From PVC group bacterium (GTDB lineage: Bacteria > Verrucomicrobiota > Verrucomicrobiia > Chthoniobacterales > SZAS-18), in assembly GCA_903642295.1 (NCBI GenBank), contig CAHJWO010000002.1:1-51615 (forward strand): DNA of 51,615 nt, in the 5' to 3' direction. Positions 43,142-51,615 of the stretch are shown here, in pieces. How positions within the stretch are numbered: the first letter of the stretch is position 1; every line of letters begins with the position of its first letter. The translations under genes and the position numbers were made by a program. Under the pieces are notes generated by a model. That model was given only the letters and a program-made list of their open reading frames with translations. It did no database searches and was not told the origin of the DNA.

Positions 43142-43158
43142 CGTCAGGTTGGTCACAA
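43142..43158. repeat. 17-bp direct repeat, left copy
   Basis: CGTCAGGTTGGTCACAA matches 49275-49291 (CGTCAGGCTGGTCACAA) with a single difference and the same orientation. The two bracket the tract of broken genes and may be remains of insertion-sequence ends. Next to it, AATGACGCCTTCTGC occurs twice. Confidence 0.5.
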
Positions 43159-43272
43159 TTAGCTGTTTGGCGTCAATAATGACGCCTTCTGCAAGTCGAA
43201 TGACGCCTTCTGCCACTTACCGACGCCGGTTCTGGCCGTAGGTTGCTTGCCATCGCCGGTTCGTCTGGCGTA

Positions 43273-43370
43273 CCACCAATCATGAAAGCGCAATCAGACC
43301 ATTCGACGGATCACTTTCGTGTGGGAGGCAACGCGCAGAACCGCATCAAGTTGCCGGGCGTCTTCTGGGC
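43273..43370. repeat. 98-bp repeat, second copy of 22444-22541
   Basis: About 91 percent identical by eye to the copy beside the dnaE2 fragment. Here it leads into the start of the broken helicase-like gene. Confidence 0.8.
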
Positions 43371-44120
43371 AGGGGTGAAGGCCATCGATCTGCAGCCCGA
43401 CGTGCTCCTGCGCCACAGCGGTTTGCCACTCACCGTCTACAGCGGGGAAAGCCTCGTCACCACCGCACAACACTTCGCGCACTGGCGTTCTATCCGTGCG
43501 TTGTCCAGCGAACAGATCCGCGAGGTGAAACTCGCCATCCGCCAGCAATGCGCCGAGAGCTGGGGCACCCGGTTGGTCAAAGAACTTGAGCGCATGAAAA
43601 AGAAACTCAGCGTCAAACTTGCAACGCTCTCCGCCAATCATCGCAAAGACAACACACTTATTTTCTAGGAACTGGGTATCGACCGGCTCTTTGTGGACGA
43701 GGCCCACAAGTTCAAGAACCTTTTCTATATCACCAAGATGAACTGCGTGGCGGGCTTACCGCAGACGGCCAATGAGCGCGCGTTCGACCTGTTCCTAAAA
43801 GTGCAGTTCATCCAGGAACGCAACTAGGGCGGAGGGATGGTGTTTGCTACCAGCATGCCGATCTCCAACACGATGGCGGAGATGTTCACCATGCAACGCT
43901 CCCTGCACACGCACACCCTGCGCCGCAACCAGATGCACCACTTTGACTCGTGGGCAGTCACGTTGGGCGAGGCGGTGAGTTCTATAGAACCGAGCCCCTA
44001 TGGAAAGGGCTACAGGCTCCAGACCCGCTTCGCGCGCTTCGTCAATGTGCCGAACTCATGGGCCAGTTCAGACAAGTGGCCGACGTGCACACAGCAGAGA
44101 TGCTTAAACACCAAATCGAG
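43282..44120 (+). pseudogene. Broken SNF2/N12-methylase-type helicase fragment
   Basis: The remains read ELERMKKKLSVKLATL, then after a stop ELGIDRLFVDEAHKFKNLFYITKM, then after another stop GGGMVFATSMPISNTMAEMFTMQRSLH, and in a shifted frame ELMGQFRQVADVHTAEMLKHQIE. These blocks are characteristic of the large helicase/N12-class methylase proteins of conjugative elements. There are two in-frame TAG codons (43666 and 43825) and one frameshift near 44050. Both ends are missing. Confidence 0.82.
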
Positions 44121-45623
44121 TCATGCCGGCGCGTAATCACCTGCATGAACAATCCTTTCGGGGAGCTTGCATTGCTCGGCGTAATGGTATGCGTCGTCGA
44201 TCTCGAAAGTATCCGCAAAACGGTGCAGAGAGAATTCTTCCGCTACCTTGGCAATATGAATTTTTGTCGGGCCACATCCGGCGGACTCGTCTTTTGGGAG
44301 CGGTCTGTTTTCGACAGCAGTGCGGATATGATCGACCGCCATCAACGCAACGAGTTCGGCGTTTGTCCATTTCGGAGCCGACCAAGCAGTAATGCGTTTG
44401 TCTGCTGTGATGAAAGCAACGTCCTCTGAAATTGCTCTAATCGGACGCTTTCTCCCATGGTCGCTATCTTTGGTTGCAGGATTAAACACCGAGCGACACC
44501 TCGTCCTAGCAACCTGCGCGTATCCTCTCAAGAACGGATAGAGCTTGCATACTTGGCGGAACGTTCGATGAACATGCTCATCGGTATTTTCCAAACCTTC
44601 CGAAATGAGGTCCTGCCATTCGTCCGGCGTTGGTCCGCAACGGACATCGGTGTAAACATGTTGACGCAACTGGCTCCCATGCGGCGAAGGATAGTAGACA
44701 GCAGCATAACCATCTTCGTCGGACGTGGGTGGAACAAGACACGCAAACATCCCGCCATGTTCCTGCTGCAACGCAAAGTTGATCCGACGAGCCTGTGCTA
44801 ACAAGTCGCGGTCGGAAGTCGCAGGCAGAGTGACGTATGTCATGCTGTTCAAATAAAACGTGCCTGCGAATTTATCGATGCATTCCTCATTTTCGATTAA
44901 TTCCGTCACTGCAGGAATCTGATTAGCAGTGCATAACATCACATGATCCGCAGCATATGAATACCCACCCGCATGAACTTGATAGCAATTTCCAACCTTT
45001 TCGATTGAATCAATATTTGTTCCCAACTGGGAGTTGATCCGACTTGCGCGGAGTGCAGCTTTGACCAATGCATAGTAGTTCGGCATATTGATGCCAAAGC
45101 TTGATCCTGCATACATCGCTACGAACTCGGAGTCGTTATCAAGCTCTGACACCGGTAAAGCGCGACAGAAATTTTCCGGCTTCCTGAGGAAATGATTTTC
45201 GGCTGTGCTTTCGTCCCAACCCCGGAAAGATTTTATCGCATTGAAGCGACGCGTGAAATGAGCCTTCATCGCCGCAACATTCTCATGAAAATCGTCCACG
45301 ACGATTTTCGACGAGTGGACCGTTCCTTTTGTCAATACAAACCGAATTGGATGCTGTTGATCACAAATATCTGTATGCAATTTTTTTAGTGGATACACGA
45401 ACGACTTGGCTAATGATCCATCAATACAATCAAACCCGGTTGTTTGGTGACCTTTTGCATAATATTCAAACCCATCGCCATGATTTACGCACGTCACTCT
45501 TGCGGCACCCGCGAGAATGTCGTGGTCATTATCAAGCAGAGTTACTTCATATTTATATTCATCCAAAGCGAGAGCGATGTTCACGCCTACGCTGCCTGCA
45601 CCGACGATGATAATCCGATTCAT
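44121..45623 (-). CDS. FAD-dependent oxidoreductase (DAO-like)
   Basis: This protein of about 500 residues starts with a dinucleotide-binding fold (MNRIIIVGAGSVGVNIALAL, G8-x-G-x-x-G13, acidic end LLDND). The second FAD-contact region is YSYAADHVMLCTAN. It looks like an amine/amino-acid or D-amino-acid oxidase relative; the substrate is unknown. It follows a two-helix membrane protein on the same strand after 43 bases, so the two likely form an operon. Base composition is more AT-rich than in the rest of the window. ATG 45623. Confidence 0.85.
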   Translation of the reverse strand: MNRIIIVGAGSVGVNIALALDEYKYEVTLLDNDHDILAGAARVTCVNHGDGFEYYAKGHQTTGFDCIDGSLAKSFVYPLKKLHTDICDQQHPIRFVLTKGTVHSSKIVVDDFHENVAAMKAHFTRRFNAIKSFRGWDESTAENHFLRKPENFCRALPVSELDNDSEFVAMYAGSSFGINMPNYYALVKAALRASRINSQLGTNIDSIEKVGNCYQVHAGGYSYAADHVMLCTANQIPAVTELIENEECIDKFAGTFYLNSMTYVTLPATSDRDLLAQARRINFALQQEHGGMFACLVPPTSDEDGYAAVYYPSPHGSQLRQHVYTDVRCGPTPDEWQDLISEGLENTDEHVHRTFRQVCKLYPFLRGYAQVARTRCRSVFNPATKDSDHGRKRPIRAISEDVAFITADKRITAWSAPKWTNAELVALMAVDHIRTAVENRPLPKDESAGCGPTKIHIAKVAEEFSLHRFADTFEIDDAYHYAEQCKLPERIVHAGDYAPA

Positions 45624-45666
45624 TTGTTTAATTTCACCGTCATACCGTACACCAGAATTTGCGTTT

Positions 45667-46860
45667 TTAAAGAGGCCCAAGGGACAAATAACCATCGATA
45701 GCAACGTCAACACCGTACTTCCTTATGAATTCCGTTTTTAAGTCCGAAAGCTCAAGGTCGGGGACCGGCCCTACCGCTCCTTGGTGTAGTGTCTGTCGAT
45801 CAAATTGCCCCCTCTTACTACAAGCAATCACGCGGTACGGAAATATTCGGTGATCTTTTTTGCACTTATCGTAATATTCTTTTGATTCGTGATGCTCAAT
45901 CCAAGCAGCGTAGCCTATTTTATGTGTTAGCTTATTCCTTTCTGTTGGTGAGATCACAACATAGGGAAATGCCCTTTCCACATATTCAAGAGATTGCGCG
46001 GCGGGATTTTGGAAAGCCAACCATACTTCATCAAACCATTCGAGCGCATTCTTATCGCCGGCTGCAGAGCAAGTATCTGAATCAATGTCTTCCACAATTC
46101 TTTGAATGAATTTTCCCAACGAGCTGTCTTCGTGCGCATTGAACCTGTCCGTCAGGTGCAGCGGTCGAAGCTCATACGGCGCAATAGAATACGCCGCATC
46201 CGCTTGAAGAATAGAAAGAATGGGCGTGCGGCTGTATTTACAGACAACGATATTTACAAACCCTTCATATCTCGATAAGCAATACAAGGTCCATAGGTTT
46301 TGCTTGATCATTTTCTCGACATCTATTCGACTCTCGTCCGCTTCGTCCGCCCACTCGTTCAAATCATCCTGCCGTATTTCAACGGCACGTCTAGCGACAA
46401 GATTCTCTGGATCGGGGTCCAGAAACGAGAATTTTATTTCTGGTGGTTGGCGTCGCTGACTAGCGGCACGCAATGCCTCCAACCAACTTTTTCGTTCGTC
46501 AGGATGCTTGGACTCACAGCAAAGCGAACGCAAAAAGGTAGTGTAAACAAACACCTTCGACTTGGCGTTTCTAATCTCTTCTGGATATTGGAGATATTCG
46601 ATAGGCTGTCGAGGGCCTTCGACATTTTTCCTGGATTGCAGGAGTAACCCCAGCAAATACACCGTTAGTGACGAAATCGCGCCAACAAACGCCGTCTGAA
46701 GTTGATCTCGATTAACAAATATGTAACCAAGACATGTTACGAATAATAAAAGAATGAATATCCAGTCTCTGGGAGCCAATTCGTAACTGAACTGCTCAAT
46801 GATTCCTTTCGCTTCACTTCGTCTTCTTCCAAATTTATCTCTCCAAGATTTATTGCTCAT
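45667..46860 (-). CDS. Two-helix membrane protein with cytoplasmic domain, unknown function
   Basis: This 397-residue protein has two membrane helices near the N-terminus (WIFILLLFVTCLGYIFV, about 33-49; AFVGAISSLTVYLLGLLLQ, about 57-75). A large soluble domain follows, with the block AKSKVFVYTTFLRSLC...IKFSFLDPDPENLVARRA. This resembles phospholipase-D-like or DUF5919-type signalling proteins, but no HKD motif is visible. It is the first gene of an apparent operon with the FAD oxidoreductase. The arrangement of membrane helices plus a cytoplasmic sensor-like domain is common in defence effectors; this is a suggestion, not an assignment. Confidence 0.75.
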   Translation of the reverse strand: MSNKSWRDKFGRRRSEAKGIIEQFSYELAPRDWIFILLLFVTCLGYIFVNRDQLQTAFVGAISSLTVYLLGLLLQSRKNVEGPRQPIEYLQYPEEIRNAKSKVFVYTTFLRSLCCESKHPDERKSWLEALRAASQRRQPPEIKFSFLDPDPENLVARRAVEIRQDDLNEWADEADESRIDVEKMIKQNLWTLYCLSRYEGFVNIVVCKYSRTPILSILQADAAYSIAPYELRPLHLTDRFNAHEDSSLGKFIQRIVEDIDSDTCSAAGDKNALEWFDEVWLAFQNPAAQSLEYVERAFPYVVISPTERNKLTHKIGYAAWIEHHESKEYYDKCKKDHRIFPYRVIACSKRGQFDRQTLHQGAVGPVPDLELSDLKTEFIRKYGVDVAIDGYLSLGPL

Positions 46861-47544
46861 AATACTAAAAAGCAGCGGATTAAATCGTAACGATTATATG
46901 TATCATCGAAACCACATTCCGATCGCGGCGCAGTTTTCGGCCCGGCGATATCGGGCGCGCCGGTGATGCCCCGGCTGCCTTCGACGTGGACACGTACGCT
47001 TACCGATGCGCCGCTCGTTATCCCGGTGATTTCGCCGCTGCTCTTGGTGGACGTGCGGCCCGGCAGCCATTTGGTTGTCGGTGACAAGGGGGCGAGTGTG
47101 TATTCGACCACGTGGAAATACACCCAACCTGGGATCGCAATGCCAGTCCAACACGCCGTGCGTGTCGCTGGCGGTCACCGAAAGGTTTGTTACCGCCTCT
47201 AACGAAGTCACGCGCACTGGCGCGCTTTGCGCTTTCATGCCCGCGCTTTCGATTGCGGCTTCCTTCTGATCGTCGGGCAGGGTGTTGATCGTGTCTTCGT
47301 CGGTCAACCCGGCGCGCAGGGAGTCGAGCGCGTTGTGCTTGGCGGTGACGGCCATCGTCAATGCCTGCCACGCGGCAGTCACGGCATCGACACCCGCTTG
47401 CACCGCATCGCACAGCGTGGTCAACGCGGGCAGCGGCGGCTTGGGCGTGAACTTGGCATTGCCGATTAGGTCGGTGATGACCGTGCTTGCCAAGGTGATC
47501 GTCCGGGCGTCGTTGAGGTCTTTGGGATTGAGCGCAACTTTCAT
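46857..47544 (-). pseudogene. Frameshifted fibronectin-III-like protein gene
   Basis: The first 140 codons (MKVALNPKDLNDARTITLAS...PPLPALTTLCDAVQAGVDAVTAAW...GVLDWHCDP) give way to another frame that continues sensibly (HVVEYTLAPLSPTTKWLPG...SSGEITGITSGASVSVRVHVEGSRGITG). The join is near 47130, so the gene is broken by at least one frameshift. Proteins of this build, with a helical start then an Fn3-like domain, are in my recollection frequent in Verrucomicrobiota. Confidence 0.75.
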
Positions 47545-47656
47545 AAGTGCGTGGTGGATGATGGGATAGGAAGGGACGGTTCCAGCGAAAAATCAGGAAT
47601 GTTTATCACACAACTGGTATAGATGGCGAGTCGAATTAAATAGCCGACGTACTTTC

Positions 47657-48274
47657 TTGCGAAGATGTACGGGAGAATGCCGCACGGATGTCCTCATCGA
47701 GTACCAGAACGACTTCGTCGAAGACGGGGGTGCCCTGCACGAGGGAGTACAAACCGTGATGAAGAGCTCCGATATGCTGGCCAACAGCCTGCGGTTGGTG
47801 AAGGGCCCGCGTGCGCAAGGTGTGACGATCCTGCGCGTTCCGATCTCGTTTGCCGAAGGCTGAGCCCGAGCTGTCGCCGGAACCTGATGGCATCCTGGCT
47901 GGCGTGGTGGCTCCGAGCGCGTTTCGCAAAGGAACCTGGCGAGGGGAAATCATCCCCGAAATGCAGCCTGCCAGAGGGGACATCGTCGTTGAAGGCAAGC
48001 GGGGGCTGGATTGTTTTGCGAACACGAACCTCGACTTTATCCTGCGCTCACGCGGCATCACCGATGTCGCGCTGGCAGGGTTCCTGACGAACTGCTGCGT
48101 CGAATCCACGATGCGCTCGGCCTACGAGCGCAGCTACCGGGTGGTGACGCTGACGGACTACACAGCCACACTCAGTGAGGAGGAGTAGTGCATGGCCACA
48201 GAGAGAAGGATTTTGCGATGTTCTCCCGACCGATTACGCACCAAGCGTTTCTCGAAGCGTTGGTCCCCGCTTGA
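47657..48274 (+). pseudogene. Isochorismatase-family hydrolase gene with two frameshifts
   Basis: Segments are found in successive frames: DVLIEYQNDFVEDGGALHEG, then from 47862 GTWRGEIIPEMQPARGDIVVEGKRGLDCFANTNLDFILRSRGITDVALAGFLTNCCVESTMRSAYERSY with the nucleophilic Cys, then after about 48185 HGHREKDFAMFSRPITHQAFLEAL. Together they make a normal cysteine-hydrolase body interrupted at two points. Confidence 0.8.
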
Positions 48275-48445
48275 AATTTTAATCTTGCCGCTTTCCCGCA
48301 GTCTCCCTGTGTAGTCGAACTCAAACCTGATCGCCTGTTAGGACCATCCGCCGATTGCCAAGCGACGGACATGTCTACACTCAAGGAGATTTAGCTTCTA
48401 TCCCAGAAACTTTCCCAAAGCCTAGGAATCTGACTATGTTTTGGC

Positions 48446-48838
48446 ATGCCGAAACTCGACGCCATTGCTCCGATCCTCTGGGCCAAGTGGGGCACCGTTT
48501 TTCTGGAAACTTTGCGTCAGGAAGCCTTGGAAGCTGCCGACGGTCTCGCGTTCCGAGCGATGAACACGGAGGCAGGCATCCGCACGCTGCTGATCGTTTG
48601 TACGACGGATCGCGCGCGGATTCACACCGCTGAAGAAGCTTTGGGTCTCAATGTGGTCAGACAGCCTGCTGACTGGGACACCTACAGTGGCGCAGAGATG
48701 GTCTTCAAGACAGAGAAAGGCAGTGGCCTCGGCCACCAGGAGTTGCGAGATGAAAGCAGCAGATCCGCCCTCGTCCTGTGTGCGACTCGCTCCGAGTCAG
48801 TACGGACACTCGAAGAATTCTTCGACCTCCCTGAATGA
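48446..48838 (+). CDS. Hypothetical protein, 130 aa
   Basis: I do not recognise a family. It is a soluble alpha/beta protein of mixed composition (LFLETLRQEALEAADGLAFRAMN...TLLIVCTTDRARIHTAEEALGL). No membrane segments are present. It overlaps the next short frame by ATGA, so they are coupled or both are remains of one locus. It sits among broken genes, so whether it is functional is open. Confidence 0.5.
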   Translation: MPKLDAIAPILWAKWGTVFLETLRQEALEAADGLAFRAMNTEAGIRTLLIVCTTDRARIHTAEEALGLNVVRQPADWDTYSGAEMVFKTEKGSGLGHQELRDESSRSALVLCATRSESVRTLEEFFDLPE

Positions 48839-49047
48839 ATTCGGGAAAAGAGTTGGTTCTGCTCCAACGGCAACTGGGCCAAGCGCGTGAGGCTATGACC
48901 AGCGACATGCACATGGACAACCTTGGGAGCGCACTGGGCCAAGCAGGGTTCACCGGCGTGCGGATTAAGCCAAAGGGCGAGAGTCGCGAATTTATCAAGG
49001 AGTGGGCACCGGGGCTTCAACTTGAAGATGCGGTGGTGTCGCATTGA
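48835..49047 (+). pseudogene. C-terminal remnant of an ArsM-like methyltransferase
   Basis: The last 45 residues (LGQAGFTGVRIKPKGESREFIKEWAPGLQLEDAVVS) match the tail of arsenite methyltransferases (AGF...I.PK..SR.FI..W.PG...E..VVSA). The AdoMet-binding part is missing and the first 25 residues are unrelated. It is most likely a gene fragment. Confidence 0.6.
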
Positions 49048-49383
49048 TCGTGGCAGTGAAACCTTGAAAATTTCCCCACAAAATCGTTTTCAACTGTTTG
49101 AGTTATCGCTGTGTTTCTGCGACTTTATTGTAAAAACAAAATTGCCGTAGAAAAATATATGTAAATATCTCAAAACAAATGGATAATAAATTTCAGAGAA
49201 CGGAATTAATAATTCAATTCTGCCCTTTATAAAATCCGTTCAGGCGCAACGGTTTACGCATTAGCGGGTGGATGCGTCAGGCTGGTCACAAGCTACTTGT
49301 CACAGCAATCGCGTAGATGTGCGTGCATAACGCAGATTGCTTGCTTGCTATACCTATAATCGGTCAGGTAAACTCGCAATTTC
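49048..49383. other. AT-rich intergenic region
   Basis: No gene was found in 336 bases. The middle (49080-49250) is clearly richer in A and T than the surroundings, and the right end holds the second copy of the 17-bp repeat. Confidence 0.5.
49275..49291. repeat. 17-bp direct repeat, right copy
   Basis: CGTCAGGCTGGTCACAA is the counterpart of 43142-43158, with one difference and the same orientation. It is followed by AGCTACTTGTCAC, which may form a short imperfect dyad with GGTCACAAGCT. Confidence 0.5.
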
Positions 49384-49509
49384 ATGGACCCTATGATCGA
49401 GCTCGCGCTCGCTGCTGGTGCGTTTGCCGGTCTCGTTGTTGGAGCGAAGACTCATCCGCTGCTCGGCTTGGTCATCGGTGCCGAGATGCTGCAATGGGCA
49501 ACGTGGTAA
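49384..49509 (+). CDS. Small hydrophobic protein, 41 aa
   Basis: ATG 49384 opens a 41-codon frame (MDPMIELALAAGAFAGLVVGAKTHPLLGLVIGAEMLQWATW) that is almost entirely hydrophobic with Gly/Ala-rich helices, so one or two short membrane passes. It lies 15 bases before the next membrane protein gene. Small membrane proteins of this type can be holin- or toxin-like, but no family is recognised. Confidence 0.5.
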   Translation: MDPMIELALAAGAFAGLVVGAKTHPLLGLVIGAEMLQWATW

Positions 49510-49524
49510 TCCGACCTGCTCTGC

Positions 49525-50238
49525 ATGTCACCGGTTTTGCCATCTCTGATCGCCGTCTTGGCGGGCAACGGCAGCAATGCTGGCTGGTTGCACGAGAACA
49601 TTCCCTGGATTTTTAGTGGCGCGGGCGTAGCTGTTCTCGGCGCGCTGTACGCGCTGTACCAAAACTGGAATAAGAGGAGGCGCAATCCATTAAAGCAAAT
49701 CAAGGTACAACCCATTCATGAGTTAACTCATGTACCAGACGCAGGCGAAGGGAAAGCCGTTTTTCAATTCGGATTACGGTTTACGAACGCTGAAGAAGCC
49801 ACCGTCATGATCAGTGCTCTACAGGTGCGTCACTATGTCGGTCAAGCAGGCGTCGAGGGAATATGGCCAGTGCAAATTTGTACGTTCAATCCCATCACCC
49901 TCGTTGCCTTTCCAGCAACCTTTCCCGGGCACAGTGTCGCGGATCTAATCTTTTCCTTTCCCGAGGTCGATAACACAGCCCGCTCTCTTTGCTGGAATCT
50001 GGACCTTTACGCATTCGGAAAACGAAGTTCTTCAATTACTATCGAACTGTTTCGAGATGGACCTTCTGAATGCGAGGTAAGCGTCGATTGGCAAGGTGTG
50101 CGCGCTCTTATGGGCATGATGAACATTCCACCTGGTCAGCAAACGGTAGATGTGAAATTCAGAAAGAAGATGAAGAATGCGGATTACCTCATTCAAACCA
50201 AAGTGTTCCCTCCTTCGTCAACACCGCCAGAGCAGTGA
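49525..50238 (+). CDS. Single-pass membrane protein, 237 aa
   Basis: One membrane helix near residues 28-46 (IPWIFSGAGVAVLGALYALY) is followed by a basic stop-transfer segment (NWNKRRRNPLK). A soluble beta-rich domain of about 185 residues comes next (VFQFGLRFTNAEEATVMISALQVRHYV...). Its pattern resembles an immunoglobulin-like sandwich. Function is unknown. It may be co-transcribed with the preceding 41-residue membrane protein. Confidence 0.68.
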   Translation: MSPVLPSLIAVLAGNGSNAGWLHENIPWIFSGAGVAVLGALYALYQNWNKRRRNPLKQIKVQPIHELTHVPDAGEGKAVFQFGLRFTNAEEATVMISALQVRHYVGQAGVEGIWPVQICTFNPITLVAFPATFPGHSVADLIFSFPEVDNTARSLCWNLDLYAFGKRSSSITIELFRDGPSECEVSVDWQGVRALMGMMNIPPGQQTVDVKFRKKMKNADYLIQTKVFPPSSTPPEQ

Positions 50239-50538
50239 GATTTTTTGCTCAAGCGTATCACTCTCCCTCCATTGCACGCCTACGACCGTGAATGCCTTAG
50301 AATGGTCTCTTGGTATGGTGCGGGATGGTTGGCTGATGACCCTGATGTATTTCATCCGACTTTGAGGACCACCACTGAACCGGGCGTGACGAAGTCGCAG
50401 CAGATGAATTACCACCGCACCATTGCGTGGCGCTCAAATGCTTATGGACGGAAAGGCGCGTGTGGGGACATGGGCACATGCAGCGCAACTGGTAGGTAGA
50501 AAGGGTAATGGCGGCAAGATCAACCGACCAGTACGCGC
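50239..50538. other. Intergenic, no gene supported
   Basis: Three hundred bases between the membrane protein and the XRE gene. Open frames here lack good starts and recognisable products. Confidence 0.35.
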
Positions 50539-51186
50539 ATGAATCAGACCCTCGGCCAATATTTTGCGGAACTGCGTAGGGCGGTGGTGCCGTTCCCACG
50601 CGTGACCCGCGAGATGGTCGAGGCGACGGGTGATACAGAATTGTCGTGCGAACTCGTGCACCGTCGCTGGAGGACGTCGCGCAAGGCCCGCAAGGTCGCG
50701 CGGAACACCCGCGACGAATGGAGCGCGTACTTTCTGCGCAAGCAGCAGGCACGCTGCGGGCTCTCGATGGACAAGGTGGCCGAACGCGCCGGCTGCGACA
50801 CGGTGACAGTTTCCAAGATCGAGCGGGACCGGAGCGTGAAGGCTGCTACGGTGTGCCAGGTGATGGAGCGCGGCCTGGGCTTCGCGCCGGACAGTCCGGA
50901 AACTCGGCGGGCGCTGGTACTTTTGACGGCACGCTCGGTCGGTGGCAAGATGGAGATGGGTGACCTGCAAAAGGAGATCGCCAGCGTGCAAAACCGCCAG
51001 AGCTTCAACCAGTTCCTCGAACGAGTCGTGCCGATCCTAGCCACGATCCCAGCCAAGGACTACAACGCAGTGCTAGAAGCACCGAGTAACCCGGCTACAG
51101 TAAAGACCTTGGGTACATTCAATAAGCTGGCGGCGACGACGGAAAAATCGAAGCTTCACGTGATGTCAAAAATCGAACCGTCGTAG
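50539..51186 (+). CDS. XRE-family helix-turn-helix protein
   Basis: This 215-residue protein has a central HTH (LRKQQARCGLSMDKVAERAGCDTVTVSKIERDRSVKAATVCQVMERGLGF). The N-terminal domain (MNQTLGQYFAELRRAVVPFPRVTREMV) is Arg-rich, and the helical C-terminus may dimerise. ATG 50539. It is transcribed toward a short gene 8 bases downstream. Confidence 0.8.
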   Translation: MNQTLGQYFAELRRAVVPFPRVTREMVEATGDTELSCELVHRRWRTSRKARKVARNTRDEWSAYFLRKQQARCGLSMDKVAERAGCDTVTVSKIERDRSVKAATVCQVMERGLGFAPDSPETRRALVLLTARSVGGKMEMGDLQKEIASVQNRQSFNQFLERVVPILATIPAKDYNAVLEAPSNPATVKTLGTFNKLAATTEKSKLHVMSKIEPS

Positions 51187-51194
51187 ATACTACA

Positions 51195-51551
51195 ATGGCG
51201 CGAAGAATACACCGGCGGGTTGAGCATAGTCGTCTCTATGGCTTTGTCAGATCAAGACAGCTCGAAGATACGCTTCACAATAATGGGCCTAAGACTGGGT
51301 GTTTCATTCAGACAGCTCGCCGCGTTTTGGCAGAATATGGCAACGTCGCCGAGTGGAGATGGCCCTATCCGCGCACCAATAATGTTATTTGGCCGCCGCC
51401 GGAACCAATCGGCATCGATGAAGTCGCGAAGTTTTGGCGAAGTCTGTACCATTTTCGCATCAGAACGTTGGATGAGTGCCGCCTATTGATTCACACCCAG
51501 AGAATTGGCTTTCAGGTAAACCTGCCGATATCGCTCACGGGTGGTGGTTAA
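51195..51551 (+). CDS. Short protein, possibly a papain-like peptidase fragment
   Basis: This 118-residue protein contains a segment (CFIQTARRVLAEYGNVAEWRWPYPRTNNVIWPPPEPIGIDEVAKFWRSLYHFRIRTLDECRLLI) reminiscent of the middle of C1 papain-like peptidases. There a conserved WPY...WPP region precedes the catalytic His. The expected Cys and His domains are not complete, so it would be a fragment. It starts 8 bases after the XRE gene. Low certainty. Confidence 0.45.
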   Translation: MARRIHRRVEHSRLYGFVRSRQLEDTLHNNGPKTGCFIQTARRVLAEYGNVAEWRWPYPRTNNVIWPPPEPIGIDEVAKFWRSLYHFRIRTLDECRLLIHTQRIGFQVNLPISLTGGG

Positions 51552-51615
51552 CTTACTGTTGATTGCTTGATGGTAAGGTTGTAGCCGACGATGAAGAAGT
51601 GGATGGCGTCGAGGT

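Noticed and set aside
43243-43668. Intact 141-residue gene
   Set aside because: The reading ends at a TAG inside a helicase motif that continues in the same frame directly afterwards, so it is part of a pseudogene.
50245-50499. 84-codon gene between the membrane protein and the XRE gene
   Set aside because: It starts at a TTG without a ribosome site, has no recognisable motif, and its composition is not convincing.

Overview
The window reads as an accessory (integrated, defence-rich) stretch of a GC-rich bacterial chromosome. It opens with a tRNA-Met(CAT) gene followed directly by a tyrosine integrase, the usual left edge of an integrative element. No copy of the tRNA 3' end was found further right, so the right edge is either outside the window or not recognisable. 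The host is probably a Verrucomicrobiota-type bacterium. This is an inference from a lexA-imuA-imuB-dnaE2 cassette with ACTGTTC-N5-GAACAGT operators, a decayed fibronectin-III-like protein of a type I associate with that phylum, and the general gene style. It is not proven by any marker gene here.

Layout. (1) 0-17 kb: tRNA, integrase, unknown proteins, then a minus-strand five-gene cluster of type III restriction subunit, PIN-domain protein, type III methyltransferase, catalytically dead long prokaryotic Argonaute and a membrane protein. A MobA/MobL relaxase with an entirely nested second reading frame follows, then a DEDDh exonuclease, an XRE regulator and a lipoprotein. (2) 17-22.5 kb: a P-loop ATPase, a DUF2130 nuclease-like protein, an XRE regulator, and two orphan gene fragments (a 530-bp piece of dnaE2 and a 98-bp piece repeated at 43 kb). 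(3) 22.6-29.3 kb: a complete RNA-repair locus. Divergent rtcR faces a sigma-54 promoter that drives the Ro60 homologue rsr, five tandem Y RNAs, rtcB and rtcA. (4) 29.4-33 kb: an XRE / GNAT-like / ImmA-peptidase / beta-protein (sce7725-type) operon convergent with an sce7726-type nuclease-like gene. (5) 33-39 kb: the SOS mutagenesis cassette dnaE2-imuB-imuA with lexA. (6) 39-42 kb: a SIR2-HerA defence pair. (7) 42-49 kb: mainly broken genes plus a membrane-protein / FAD-oxidoreductase operon. (8) 49-51.6 kb: small membrane proteins, an XRE regulator and a possible protease fragment.

The most remarkable object is at 26057-26746. Five Y-RNA genes lie head to tail between rsr and rtcB, each closed by the same helix and CGAATGC...ACTACA / TTGTCG motif. 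Four of them carry a tRNA-like insert that is circularly permuted: T arm, acceptor stem closed by a loop, the U8-A9 linker, then the D arm. Two different permutation points are used. Copies 2 and 3 are opened in the D loop, copies 4 and 5 at the anticodon side. Copy 2 also carries an anticodon-arm-like hairpin, and copy 1 has no tRNA module. The set looks like a small family of diversified adaptors for one Ro60 protein, under the control of a CARF-type RNA-damage sensor.

How the parts may work together (inference): RtcR senses RNA damage and recruits sigma-54 RNA polymerase. Ro60 with its Y RNAs then handles damaged or misfolded RNA, while RtcA and RtcB process and reseal ends. The surrounding anti-phage modules suggest that the RNA damage in question may come from phage infection or from the toxins of neighbouring systems.
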